Assembly: GCF_023208195.1 (NCBI RefSeq)
Contig: NZ_CP060034.1
Span: 682,001-746,000 of the forward strand
Length of the DNA: 64,000 bases
DNA from: Nocardioides sp. InS609-2
Lineage (GTDB): Bacteria > Actinomycetota > Actinomycetes > Propionibacteriales > Nocardioidaceae
Direction of reading: 5' to 3'
Both the position numbers and the translations under genes were made by a program. The notes below the pieces were generated by a model. That model did not search any database. It had not been told where the DNA came from and worked only from the letters and a program-made list of their open reading frames with translations. Shown piece after piece: positions 7,747 through 16,294 of the stretch (within the stretch, counting starts at the first letter, position 1; each line of letters begins with the position of its first letter).

Positions 7747-9240
7747 TCAGTTCGAGCCGCCGGTGAGCTTCTCGCGGAGGGCCTGCAGAGCCTCGTCGGA
7801 GGCCAGCGAGCCGCTGGTCTCGACGGTGCTGCCGCCATCCTCGGTGGTGGCCTCGTCGCCACCGGAGCTGTACGACGTCGCCTCGCTGGCCTCGACCGCA
7901 GCCACCTTGGCCTCGGCCTGCTGCTTGACGTGCGCCTCCCAGCGGGTGTGCGCCTTGGCGTACTGCTCTTCCCAGACCGCACGCTGGTCGTCGAAGCCGT
8001 CGAGCCACTCGCCGGTCTCGGGGTCGAAGCCCTCGGGGTAGATGTAGTTGCCCTGGTCGTCGTACGTCGCCGCCATGCCGTAGAGCGTGGGGTCGAACTC
8101 CTCGACCTCGGTGGCAGCAGCGGTCTCGTTGGCCTGCTTCAGCGACAGCGAGATCCGGCGACGCTCGAGGTCGATGTCGATGATCTTGACCATGACGTCG
8201 TCGTTGACCTGGACGACCTGCTCGGGGATCTCGACGTGACGCTCGGCGAGCTCGGAGATGTGCACCAGGCCCTCGATGCCCTCTTCGACACGGACGAACG
8301 AGCCGAACGGCACCAGCTTGGTGACCTTGCCCGGGACGATCTGGCCGATCTGGTGGGTCCGGGCGAAGTGCTGCCACGGGTCTTCCTGGGTGGCCTTGAG
8401 CGACAGCGAGACGCGCTCGCGGTCCATGTCGACGTCGAGAACCTCGACCGTGACCTCGTCACCGACGGTGACGACCTCGGACGGGTGGTCGATGTGCTTC
8501 CAGGACAGCTCGGAGACGTGCACCAGGCCGTCGACGCCACCGAGGTCCACGAAGGCACCGAAGTTGACGATCGACGAGACGACACCCTTGCGGATCTGAC
8601 CCTTCTGGAGCTGGGTCAAGAAGCCGTGGCGAACCTCGGACTGGGTCTGCTCGAGCCAGGCACGGCGCGACAGGACCACGTTGTTGCGGTTCTTGTCGAG
8701 CTCGATGATCTTCGCCTCGAGGACCTGGCCGACGTACGGCTGCAGGTCGCGGACGCGACGCATCTCCACCAGCGAGGCGGGCAGGAAGCCGCGCAGGCCG
8801 ATGTCGAGGATGAGGCCGCCCTTGACGACCTCGATGACGGTGCCCTCGACGACGCCGTCTTCTTCCTTGACCTGCTCGATGGTGCCCCAGGCGCGCTCGT
8901 ACTGGGCGCGCTTCTTGGACAGGATCAGCCGGCCTTCCTTGTCCTCCTTCTGGAGAACCAGGGCCTCGACCTTGTCGCCCACGGAAACGACCTCTGAGGG
9001 GTCGACGTCGTGCTTGATCGAGAGCTCACGGGAGGGGATGACACCTTCGGTCTTGTAACCGATGTCGAGGAGGACCTCGTCACGGTCGACCTTGACGATG
9101 GTGCCCTCGACGATGTCGCCGTCGTTGAAGTACTTGATGGTCGCGTCAATTGCCGCGAGGAAGTCCTCTTCGGAACCGATGTCGTTGATCGCGATCTGAG
9201 GCGCGTCGTAATCGGGAAGAATCGAGATGGTGCTCGTCAT
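7747..9240 (-). CDS. rpsA: 30S ribosomal protein S1
   Basis: A 497-residue S1 protein that binds mRNA leaders on the 30S subunit. Four S1 RNA-binding repeats can be read: about 35-105 (GDIVEGTIVKV), 120-185, 205-275 (GVVSSIVNFGAFVDLGG) and 290-360 (GKVTKLVPFGSFVRVEEG). An acidic, low-complexity tail of roughly 120 residues follows, as in other actinobacteria. The ATG at 9240 (MTSTISILPDYDAP) is the conserved start; an in-frame ATG at 9336 would add 32 unrelated residues. AAGGAA lies about 12 nt upstream of the chosen start. It is monocistronic here, with its own leader of about 125 nt and a strong hairpin after the stop. Confidence 0.97.
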   Translation of the reverse strand: MTSTISILPDYDAPQIAINDIGSEEDFLAAIDATIKYFNDGDIVEGTIVKVDRDEVLLDIGYKTEGVIPSRELSIKHDVDPSEVVSVGDKVEALVLQKEDKEGRLILSKKRAQYERAWGTIEQVKEEDGVVEGTVIEVVKGGLILDIGLRGFLPASLVEMRRVRDLQPYVGQVLEAKIIELDKNRNNVVLSRRAWLEQTQSEVRHGFLTQLQKGQIRKGVVSSIVNFGAFVDLGGVDGLVHVSELSWKHIDHPSEVVTVGDEVTVEVLDVDMDRERVSLSLKATQEDPWQHFARTHQIGQIVPGKVTKLVPFGSFVRVEEGIEGLVHISELAERHVEIPEQVVQVNDDVMVKIIDIDLERRRISLSLKQANETAAATEVEEFDPTLYGMAATYDDQGNYIYPEGFDPETGEWLDGFDDQRAVWEEQYAKAHTRWEAHVKQQAEAKVAAVEASEATSYSSGGDEATTEDGGSTVETSGSLASDEALQALREKLTGGSN

Positions 9241-9372
9241 AAGGGAAGTGATTCCTTGGGTGGTCAGAAAGTCGTCCGGGCACGCAGGAAGCCCCGTTTC
9301 ACTACCGTGGAGTTGAGATAGCGAGCGAGCGTCCACTCCTGTGGGACCCAGGCGGACTTCAAGCGCCTCGTG

Positions 9373-9403
9373 AGTCTACGCGCGGGCGCGCTGGTGAGTC
9401 CAA
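9373..9403 (-). promoter_or_regulatory. Candidate promoter of rpsA
   Basis: On the minus strand TTGGAC (9403-9398) and TAGACT (9378-9373) resemble -35 and -10 elements with a 19-nt spacer, slightly longer than ideal. They would place the transcript start near 9366 and give a leader of about 125 nt before the rpsA ATG. The match is by eye only. Confidence 0.35.
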
Positions 9404-9417
9404 CCGAGGCCGCACGC

Positions 9418-10272
9418 TCAGGGCAGCGCCCAGCGGATCGCCCCGGTCGAGACGGTGCCGAGCGCGCGGGAGACCAGCTGGTCGGCGACCGGCAGGGCCG
9501 GCGGCAGGCCCAGCGGACGGCGTGTCCATCGGGGCAGGAGCCCGACGGCGGCGGTGGCGAGTGCGGCGTACGGCGCCCGGGCGACGAGGGGCAGCGGCGG
9601 CTTCCAGAGCACGTGGCCGACGGCCTCGCGAGCCGCCGGCGTCGCCTTCAGCTCGGGCCGGAAGGACCGCATCACCTCGGCCAGCTCGGCCTCGGTGGCC
9701 GGCGGCTCCGGCACTCCCAGTCGACGGGCGACCTCGCCCTGCTGGGCGACGTACTCGTCGCGACCGGCCTGGTCGAGCGGCCTGCGCCCGTACGTCGAGT
9801 GCGCAAGCAGGAAGCTCTCCACCTCGGCCACGTGCACCCACATCAGCAGATGCGGGTCCGCCGCTGTGTACGCCGATCCGTCGGGCATCTCCCCCGTGAC
9901 CCGACGGTGGATGGCGGCCACGATGTCGACGGCGCGCTGGGCGTCGTCGGCGGCGCCGAACGTGGTGGTCGCCAAAAAGGTGCTGGTGCGGGCCAGCCGG
10001 CCCCACATGTCGCCGCGGTAGCCGGAGTGGTCGGACACCGCCTGCATGGCTGCCGGGTGCAGGGTCTGGAGCAGCACCGCGCGCAGGCCGCCGACGAACA
10101 TCGACGCGTCGGAGTGGACCTGGGTGATCGGGCTGCCGGTCTCGAACCAGCGGGGCCCGGGCGTCTCATGGATCCGCTCACGGTGCTTCGGCCCGTCGGG
10201 TCCGGCCACCCGGAGGAAGAGTGCGTGTCCCATCCGCCCGCGCAGGTCATCGACGTAGCTCATAGGAGCCAT
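9418..10272 (-). CDS. DUF2236 / MpaB-type oxygenase family protein
   Basis: A 284-residue member of the DUF2236 family, which includes latex-clearing (rubber) oxygenase Lcp and fungal MpaB. These are haem proteins with an all-helical fold. Family features include FVGGLRAVLLQTLHPAAMQ, the GYRGDMWGRLARTSTFL segment with conserved Arg/Thr, and HLLMWVHVAEVESFL with a candidate haem-ligand histidine. No signal peptide is evident, so it is probably cytoplasmic. The start could be the ATG at 10272 (MAPMSYVDD) or the one at 10263 (MSYVDD); neither has a clear ribosome-binding site. It follows the phosphotransferase gene after 8 bp and is likely co-transcribed with it. The substrate is unknown. Confidence 0.85.
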   Translation of the reverse strand: MAPMSYVDDLRGRMGHALFLRVAGPDGPKHRERIHETPGPRWFETGSPITQVHSDASMFVGGLRAVLLQTLHPAAMQAVSDHSGYRGDMWGRLARTSTFLATTTFGAADDAQRAVDIVAAIHRRVTGEMPDGSAYTAADPHLLMWVHVAEVESFLLAHSTYGRRPLDQAGRDEYVAQQGEVARRLGVPEPPATEAELAEVMRSFRPELKATPAAREAVGHVLWKPPLPLVARAPYAALATAAVGLLPRWTRRPLGLPPALPVADQLVSRALGTVSTGAIRWALP

Positions 10273-10280
10273 CGTGCCCG

Positions 10281-11168
10281 TCAGGTGGTGACGTGCACGT
10301 TCCTCCTGGCGGCGATGGCTCTCAGCAGGTCGTGCGCGCGGTCGGCCACCGGGTTGGCACCGCGGCGAGCGGCCAGCCCAACCAGTGCCCACATGTCGGC
10401 CGAGTGCGCCAGCTCGACTGTCTCGGCCGGGTCGCCGCCGTGGCGGTCGACGTACGCCGTGACGACTGCCTCGACCCAGGCCGGGTGCCGCTCGAAGCGC
10501 AGCACGTTGCCGAGGTCGGTGCAGGGGTGGCCGCTGTGCGCGAACTCCCAGTCGAGGAGCGCCGTGACGGTCAGCGTCTCCGGGTCGACGATGAGGTTCT
10601 TCGAGTTGAAGTCACTGTGCACTAGGCAGGTGCGGCCGACGGTGTCGAGGAGGTCCTGCGCGGTGTCGGCCACCTCCGCCAGCCCGGCCCGCTCGTCGGC
10701 GGTCCAGTGCGCGTACGCCGCGGCGTGCTGGTCGACCCACTCGGAGAGGTCGAGGGTGAAGGGCTCGACGGCCAGCGTGCCGTCTCGGAACGTGCCGCTC
10801 TCCAGCGTCGGCATCCCGGCCAGCGTCGCCACCAACCTGCCGACGTCGCGGCCGAGCGTCGCCAGGCCTGCCTGGTTCAGCGTCGGGAGCAGGACGTCAC
10901 CGCGCTCCCCCTCGACGAACGCCGTCACGAGCATGGCCGGCACGTCGGCCTCCGGGACGGCGCGGCGTACTTCGAGGACGTCGGCCACCGGCACCAGCCC
11001 GCGCACCAGCCGCAGCAGCGCCGCATCGATCTCGGCGGCATGCTCGCCGCGGTCGCCGGGCCGGGCGTAGATGCGCACCACCGAGCGCTCTCCGGCCGCC
11101 TGCGCGAGGAACGTCTCCCCCGACCAGCCTCCGGCCAGCGGGGTCAGCTCCGACAGGTCTTCGTTCAC
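10281..11168 (-). CDS. Aminoglycoside phosphotransferase (APH) family kinase
   Basis: A 295-residue kinase of the APH/choline-kinase fold. The catalytic loop is LVHSDFNSKNLIVD, a good match to the HxDxxxxN Brenner motif, and the metal-binding Asp is in ALLDWEFAHSGH. The N-terminal lobe includes AGGWSGETFLA and the ATP-lysine region SVVRIYAR. Such proteins phosphorylate small hydroxylated molecules; nothing in the sequence indicates real antibiotic resistance. The GTG start at 11168 (VNEDLSELTPL) fits the family; the open frame continues far upstream on the shadow of the divergent methyltransferase gene and was trimmed. It forms a two-gene unit with the MpaB-type gene. Confidence 0.85.
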   Translation of the reverse strand: MNEDLSELTPLAGGWSGETFLAQAAGERSVVRIYARPGDRGEHAAEIDAALLRLVRGLVPVADVLEVRRAVPEADVPAMLVTAFVEGERGDVLLPTLNQAGLATLGRDVGRLVATLAGMPTLESGTFRDGTLAVEPFTLDLSEWVDQHAAAYAHWTADERAGLAEVADTAQDLLDTVGRTCLVHSDFNSKNLIVDPETLTVTALLDWEFAHSGHPCTDLGNVLRFERHPAWVEAVVTAYVDRHGGDPAETVELAHSADMWALVGLAARRGANPVADRAHDLLRAIAARRNVHVTT

Positions 11169-11267
11169 CCGGCTGATGCTGCCACGCCTCGCCGCTGGTT
11201 GAGGTGCGACGAGTGCAGCGAGGAGCCTCGAAACCGAGGCTGAGAGGCGCAGGGCTAGCCTCGACCC

Positions 11268-12083
11268 GTGCAGGACCACCTCCCCCAGTCCGTGCGCGTC
11301 GAACGGCGCCCCGTCACCGAGACGGAGTCGCGCCGCGCCAACGGCCCCGACTGGGACCGCTACGCCGACGAGTACCAGGCCACCCACGGCGGCTTCCTCG
11401 GCGACGTCGGTTTCGTGTGGGGTCCCGAGGGCTTCACCGAGTCCGAGGCGGGTGCTCTCGGCGAGATCCGCGACCGCGACGTACTCGAGGTTGGGAGCGG
11501 CGCCGGGCAGTGCTCGCGCTGGGTACGCAGCCAGGGCGGCCGGGCCGTGGGCCTCGACCTCTCGCACCGGCAGCTCCAGCACAGCAAGCGGCTCGACGAG
11601 GAGACCGGCATCGCGGTGCCCTCGGTGCGCGGCACCGCCACCGCACTCCCCTTCGCCGACGACTCCTTCGACGTGGTGTTCTGCTCGTTCGGGGCGCTGC
11701 AGTTCGTCAGCGAGATCGGGGTCGCCCTCGACGAGACGGCGCGCGTGCTGCGCCCGGGGGGCCGCTACGCCTTCTCGATCACCCACCCGACGCGCTGGAT
11801 GTTTCCCGACGACCCCGGCCGGCCGGGGCTCATCGCGAGCCAGTCCTACTGGGACCGGACGCCGTACGTCGAGGTCGACGATGCCTCCGGCGTCGTGTCG
11901 TACGTCGAGCACCACCGCACGCTGGGTGACTGGGTCGCCCTCCTGGCCGAGCGCGGCTTCGCCTTGCAGCGGCTGCTCGAGCCCGAATGGCCAGTCGAGC
12001 ACGACCGGGTCTGGGGAGGCTGGTCCCGGATGCGCGGCCTGCTCACCCCTGGCACCGCGATCTTCGTGGCAGACCTGCGCTGA
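11268..12083 (+). CDS. Class I SAM-dependent methyltransferase
   Basis: A 271-residue Rossmann-fold methyltransferase. Motif I is VLEVGSGAGQCSRWV, motif II ends with AVGLDLSHRQLQ, and the post-I region TALPFADDSFDVVFCSFGALQF is typical of the Methyltransf_11 group. The C-terminal part after ITHPTRWMFPDD is shared with small-molecule methyltransferases widespread in actinobacteria. The GTG at 11268 gives the whole domain with a 30-residue N-terminal extension. It is divergent from the APH-type gene across about 100 bp and ends just before a hairpin shared with the convergent DUF3068 gene. Substrate unknown. Confidence 0.88.
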   Translation: MQDHLPQSVRVERRPVTETESRRANGPDWDRYADEYQATHGGFLGDVGFVWGPEGFTESEAGALGEIRDRDVLEVGSGAGQCSRWVRSQGGRAVGLDLSHRQLQHSKRLDEETGIAVPSVRGTATALPFADDSFDVVFCSFGALQFVSEIGVALDETARVLRPGGRYAFSITHPTRWMFPDDPGRPGLIASQSYWDRTPYVEVDDASGVVSYVEHHRTLGDWVALLAERGFALQRLLEPEWPVEHDRVWGGWSRMRGLLTPGTAIFVADLR

Positions 12084-12099
12084 GCCGCGCAACGCAGCA

Positions 12100-12127
12100 G
12101 CCCCGAACGTCCGGGGACGATCGGGGC
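12100..12127. terminator. Possible bidirectional terminator between methyltransferase and DUF3068 genes
   Basis: GCCCCGA (12100-12106) pairs with TCGGGGC (12121-12127), and an alternative smaller stem forms from CCCCG with CGGGG inside the same stretch. It lies in the 66-bp gap between two convergent genes, where a terminator is expected. There is no U-tract. Confidence 0.45.
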
Positions 12128-12149
12128 CGGCTGGTGTGGAGCGGTCTGG

Positions 12150-13145
12150 TCAGGCCTGGGCAGGCTTCTTCTCGCGGCTGCCAAGCGTCAGGAACACGCC
12201 AGCCAGCATGGCGAGCAGACCGACGATGCCGCCGGCCCACGGGAACCAGGTGCGGACCGCCTTGAGCAGCACGGACTTCGCCTTGTAGTCCTCGACATTG
12301 GCCTTGATCTGGCTCTCGGGGAACTCGCTGAGCGCCTGGGTCAGAGTCGCCACCCGCTGGCCCTCGTAGGTCGCGTAGGTGTCGACCTCTTCACGGCTCT
12401 TCATGATCACGCCGGTCTCGGGCTCGATCCACAGCGTCCGCGTGTTGGAGTAGACGCGGGTGAGGTCGACGTCGCCCTCCTCATCGAGGTCGAAGAAGCT
12501 GGCGGGGGCCGTGAGCGTGGCGTACTCGGTGGGCGGGATGACCGCCTCGAACTTGTATGTGTCGAGACCCTCGAGAGCCTCCGAGCCCTGGTAGTCCATC
12601 GAGACGCCCTTTTTCAGGGTGCTGTCGAAGTAGTCGTAGGCCTTCTTCTGGGTGTGGAACGGGAACTTCACCAGCTGGCCCTCGAAGTTCGCGTCGAAGT
12701 TGCGGTTCTCTTCGCCGGACTCCAGGTCGGAGCCGTCGGCCGCGTAGGTCTCGCAGCAGTCGACGGCCGCACCGGTGTTGGCGTCGAACGCGATCCGCAG
12801 GTGGCTGCCCGACAGCGGCGGCTCGCCGGAGTTGATGTCGAAGTTGGGCTCGTCGGTGTAGGTGACCTTCTCCCACACGTCGATCTGCTCGCCGGCGTCG
12901 TCACTGGCCAACTTGCTGGCCTCGACGTCGCCGACCACGTTGACGGTGGTCAGTAGATCCTTGGTCACCTCTTGTTGCTCAGCGATGGAGAAGATCGTGG
13001 CGCCCTTGGCCTCGGAGTAAGACACTGATTTCTGGTTCATCGGTGCGACGGCCAGCCGGTCGTAGGCATAGAACTTCATCATCAGTGCCATGACCAGCAC
13101 CAGTACCCCAAGGCCGATGAGCACGGCGCCCAGTTTTCTACCCAC
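12150..13145 (-). CDS. DUF3068 membrane protein
   Basis: A 331-residue protein of the actinobacterial DUF3068 family. It has an N-terminal transmembrane segment (about residues 5-25, LGAVLIGLGVLVLVMALMM), a large external domain and a C-terminal transmembrane segment (about 305-325, WAGGIVGLLAMLAGVFLTLG) followed by a short Lys-rich tail. The GTG start at 13145 is preceded by GGAGG at the right distance; an in-frame ATG at 13202 lies before that site and is rejected. In mycobacteria a DUF3068 gene (Rv0227c, from memory) lies in the same neighbourhood as the methyltransferase, glycosyltransferase and acyltransferase genes found here, so a role in envelope polysaccharide assembly or anchoring is plausible but unproven. 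Confidence 0.85.
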   Translation of the reverse strand: MGRKLGAVLIGLGVLVLVMALMMKFYAYDRLAVAPMNQKSVSYSEAKGATIFSIAEQQEVTKDLLTTVNVVGDVEASKLASDDAGEQIDVWEKVTYTDEPNFDINSGEPPLSGSHLRIAFDANTGAAVDCCETYAADGSDLESGEENRNFDANFEGQLVKFPFHTQKKAYDYFDSTLKKGVSMDYQGSEALEGLDTYKFEAVIPPTEYATLTAPASFFDLDEEGDVDLTRVYSNTRTLWIEPETGVIMKSREEVDTYATYEGQRVATLTQALSEFPESQIKANVEDYKAKSVLLKAVRTWFPWAGGIVGLLAMLAGVFLTLGSREKKPAQA

Positions 13146-13262
13146 GTGATTTTCCTCCCAGAAGTGACTCTCGGCGCGGAGCGTAGCAGCGTTGCTACTC
13201 ACCAGTCACCTAGCGCGCCGAACCGGTCTACAGGGGCCGTGCGGTGTGGGATAGTCCAGCCC

Positions 13263-15080
13263 GTGTATGGCGCGCGTACGACCTCGTCCGACCACCGGAG
13301 GCAGCTCGGCGATCCGGTGGTCGCCGCGGGTCTGCTGATGGTGCTCCTGGCTGCCGGCTTCCGTGCCTGGGCGCTGTACCCGAGCTGGTTCTACCTCGAC
13401 GACTACAACCTGCTCCGCTCGGCAGCCGCCCCCTTGACCGTCGAGAACCTCCTGGAGCCCTACAACGGGCACCTCATGCCCGGCGGTCGCCTCCTGTTCT
13501 GGCTCGCCGGACGCACCGGGCCGCTCCCGTGGCCGGCGGTCGCCACCATGCTCCTCGGGTTGCAGGTCGTGGCCTGGGGCGCTGCGCTGTGGATGCTGGT
13601 CCGCGTCTTCGGCCGCCGTTGGGGCATCCTCGTCCCCCTGGCTGCCTACCTCTTCTCCGCCATCACGCTGCCCGCCACGATGTGGGCGTCCGCAGCCGTG
13701 AACCAGCTGCCGCAGCAAGCCGCCCTCCTGGTGGCGATCGGCGCCTGGGTGGAGCACCTGCGCGGACGAGGGACGCGCTGGCTGGCCCTCACCCTGGCCG
13801 CGCTCGCCGTCGGCCTCTGCTTCTACGTGAAGACCATCGCGGTCGTGCCTGTGCTGCTGGTGATCGCCCTCGGCTGGTTCTCGACAGGGCGACCGCTTCG
13901 ACGAACCGTGGCGTCCGTGCGGAGGACCTGGCCGGCCCTCGTGGGGCTGGCGCTCCTCACGTGCGCCTACCTCGCGTACTACCTGACGCAGGTGCCCCAG
14001 ATCACCGGCCGAACCGACTGGAGCATCCTCGACCGCCTGTCGGACTCCATGCTCACCTCGTTCGTCTCGGGCGTCGTGGGAGGCCCGTGGCGGTGGACCG
14101 ATCCCTCCCCTCCGACGGCGTTCGCAGACCCACCGAGCTGGGCGGCGCACGGCGCCTGCGTCGTCTTCGCCCTCGTCGTCCTGCATGCCGCCCTGACTCG
14201 GGTGCGCACGTTGCGGGCCTGGCTGCTGCTCGGCCTCTACCTCGGCGGTCTCATCGGCCTGCTGCTGACGAGCCGTGCCTCCAGCTTCACCTCGCTCATC
14301 GGCTTCGAGTACCGATACCTCACCGACTCGGCGGCCATCGCGGCCCTGTGCCTCGCGTTCGCCTACCTGGAGGTGCCGGGGGCACTCGGGTCCAGCAGTC
14401 CGCGCACGCAGCCGCTGTTCACCGGCCGGACGGACCGCCGCCTGGTCGTCGCCCTTACCTGCCTCGTGGCCGTGTCGGGCCTGGCGAGCAGCGTCCCCTA
14501 CGTTGCCTACTGGCACGAGGGGAATGCCAGCGAGCCCTACCTCCGGACGCTCGCCCGGGAGCGCGACCGCGTGGGGATCGTCGACCTCGCGGACTCACCG
14601 GTCCCCGATGACGTCATGTCCCAGCTGGCCGCGCCGGACAACAAGGTCAGCTCGTTCGCAGCCCTGCTCGGAGCCGACCTGCGGTTCCCCGACAGCAGCG
14701 GCCAGCTGGGGGTCGTCGACTCGGACGGCACCATCCACCGTGCCCTGGTGGAGCCCGGCGTGGTCTCGGAGGACGGCCCGAGGGAGGGCTGCGGGTGGCC
14801 GGTGACGGACCGCGGCCGCGACATCCCGCTAACCGGTGCCGCCTTCCCCTGGGGGTGGTGGCTGCAGATCGGCTACCTGGCCTCAGCCGACTCACCCGTG
14901 ACGGTCAGCGCGGGAGGCAGCCGCATCGACACTGACGTGCAGAGCGGGCTCAACACGGTGTACGTCATGCTGGACGGGACCTTCGACGAGGTGCGGATCG
15001 ACGGGCTCGACGCCGACGTCACGCTCTGCGTCGACACCATCATCGTCGGTCAGCCGGTGCCGGGAGAGGTGCTCGAGTGA
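13263..15080 (+). CDS. Large polytopic membrane protein, GT-C glycosyltransferase-like
   Basis: A 605-residue protein with about 11-12 predicted transmembrane helices in the first 430 residues and an extracellular C-terminal domain of about 170 residues. The first extracellular loop carries SWFYLDDYNLLRSA, and the acidic pair fits the DD/DxD-like metal site of GT-C enzymes that use polyprenyl-phosphate sugars. I did not recognise a named family. The GTG at 13263 (VYGARTTSSDH) is chosen because upstream codons lie in the divergent DUF3068 promoter region and show no similarity. Its stop overlaps the GTG start of the acyltransferase gene (GTGA), so the two form an operon. Most likely it transfers a sugar in envelope glycan synthesis. 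Confidence 0.7.
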   Translation: MYGARTTSSDHRRQLGDPVVAAGLLMVLLAAGFRAWALYPSWFYLDDYNLLRSAAAPLTVENLLEPYNGHLMPGGRLLFWLAGRTGPLPWPAVATMLLGLQVVAWGAALWMLVRVFGRRWGILVPLAAYLFSAITLPATMWASAAVNQLPQQAALLVAIGAWVEHLRGRGTRWLALTLAALAVGLCFYVKTIAVVPVLLVIALGWFSTGRPLRRTVASVRRTWPALVGLALLTCAYLAYYLTQVPQITGRTDWSILDRLSDSMLTSFVSGVVGGPWRWTDPSPPTAFADPPSWAAHGACVVFALVVLHAALTRVRTLRAWLLLGLYLGGLIGLLLTSRASSFTSLIGFEYRYLTDSAAIAALCLAFAYLEVPGALGSSSPRTQPLFTGRTDRRLVVALTCLVAVSGLASSVPYVAYWHEGNASEPYLRTLARERDRVGIVDLADSPVPDDVMSQLAAPDNKVSSFAALLGADLRFPDSSGQLGVVDSDGTIHRALVEPGVVSEDGPREGCGWPVTDRGRDIPLTGAAFPWGWWLQIGYLASADSPVTVSAGGSRIDTDVQSGLNTVYVMLDGTFDEVRIDGLDADVTLCVDTIIVGQPVPGEVLE

Positions 15081-16294
15081 CCAAGCATGGCAAGAACCGC
15101 GTGCAGCTGGCGCCGGAGTTCCCGGCGCTCGACACCATGCGAGCCATTGGCGCGCTGGCCGTCCTCACCACCCATGCCGCGTTCCAGTCGGGCGACTACC
15201 TGCGCTACGGCGTCTTCGGCTCGCTGCTCTCGCGACTCGACATCGGTGTCGCGCTCTTCTTCGTGTTGTCCGGATTCCTGCTCGCCCGGCCGTGGCTGGC
15301 CCGTGCCGCCACCCGCAGCGCCGGCCCCGGGCTGGGCCGCTACTACTTCAAGCGAGTGCTTCGCATCTACCCGGTGTACGTCGTCACGGTCGTCGCCGCG
15401 TTCACCCTGATCAGGGTCAACCACGGTCGTTCGTTCAACGACTGGGTCACCACCTTGCTGCTCGGCGACCCCTACGTCGAGAGCCGCCTCAACCAGGGGC
15501 TCACCCAGATGTGGAGCCTCTCCGTCGAGGTGGCGTTCTACGTCGTGCTCCCGCTGGTCATGTGGCTCGCGATCGGCGCGGGTCGCGAACTCCGCACGGC
15601 TCGCATCCTCACCCTGATGGCGGGTCTGACAGCGCTCACCGTGTGGTGGCACCTGGGCCTCGCCGACGTGATCGCACCGCACACCTCGGGCAACCCGATG
15701 ATGTGGCTGCCCGCCTTTCTCGTGTGGTTCGCCGTCGGCATCGGCTTTGCCTGGGCGCACGTGCTGGGCCAGGGCTCCCACAATCCGCCGCGCATGGTGC
15801 GGGGCCTCTGGTCGATGGGTTCGATGCCGGGCGTCTGCTGGGTGCTCGCGGGCGGCCTGATGCTGGTCGCCGCGAGCCCGATCGCCGGCCCGACGCTGCT
15901 CTTCGTAGCCACGCCCGGGCAGTCGCTGACCAAGCACCTGCTGTATGCCGTGGTCGCCGGGCTGGTCGTCCTGCCCGGCATCTTCGCGCCCGTCGGGTCG
16001 TCGTACGCACGTGCGCTCTCGTGGTCGCCGCTGCGACACGTCGGGCACATCTCCTACAGCATCTTCTGCATCCACCTGCCGATCCTGTACGGCGTCATGT
16101 CGGTCACCGAGTACCCGCTGTTCGGGGGCCACGGCCTCCAGATCTGGACGCTGACCCTGGCCCTGTCACTGGTGGTCGCCGAGGTGCTCTACCGCGTGGT
16201 CGAGATGCCCTTCATGCGCCTGAAGGACCTCGGTCGCCAGCGCCCGCCGGCAGCGCCGCCGAGCAGGAAGCCGCAGACCAGCACCACGAGGTAG
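15077..16294 (+). CDS. Acyltransferase family 3 (OafA/YrhL-like) membrane protein
   Basis: A 405-residue integral membrane O-acyltransferase. The conserved start LDTMRAIGALAVLTTHAAF contains the catalytic-type histidine, and YYFKRVLRIYPVYVV and SLSVEVAFYVVLPLV are standard family elements. About ten membrane helices are visible. Such proteins acetylate or succinylate surface polysaccharides on the outer face of the membrane. The GTG start at 15077 overlaps the stop of the preceding GT-C gene. Its last 35 codons overlap the last 35 codons of the convergent aftD-type gene by 106 bp, an unusually long antisense overlap. A similar acyltransferase (Rv0228) lies near the corresponding mycobacterial genes. 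Confidence 0.88.
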   Translation: MTKHGKNRVQLAPEFPALDTMRAIGALAVLTTHAAFQSGDYLRYGVFGSLLSRLDIGVALFFVLSGFLLARPWLARAATRSAGPGLGRYYFKRVLRIYPVYVVTVVAAFTLIRVNHGRSFNDWVTTLLLGDPYVESRLNQGLTQMWSLSVEVAFYVVLPLVMWLAIGAGRELRTARILTLMAGLTALTVWWHLGLADVIAPHTSGNPMMWLPAFLVWFAVGIGFAWAHVLGQGSHNPPRMVRGLWSMGSMPGVCWVLAGGLMLVAASPIAGPTLLFVATPGQSLTKHLLYAVVAGLVVLPGIFAPVGSSYARALSWSPLRHVGHISYSIFCIHLPILYGVMSVTEYPLFGGHGLQIWTLTLALSLVVAEVLYRVVEMPFMRLKDLGRQRPPAAPPSRKPQTSTTR

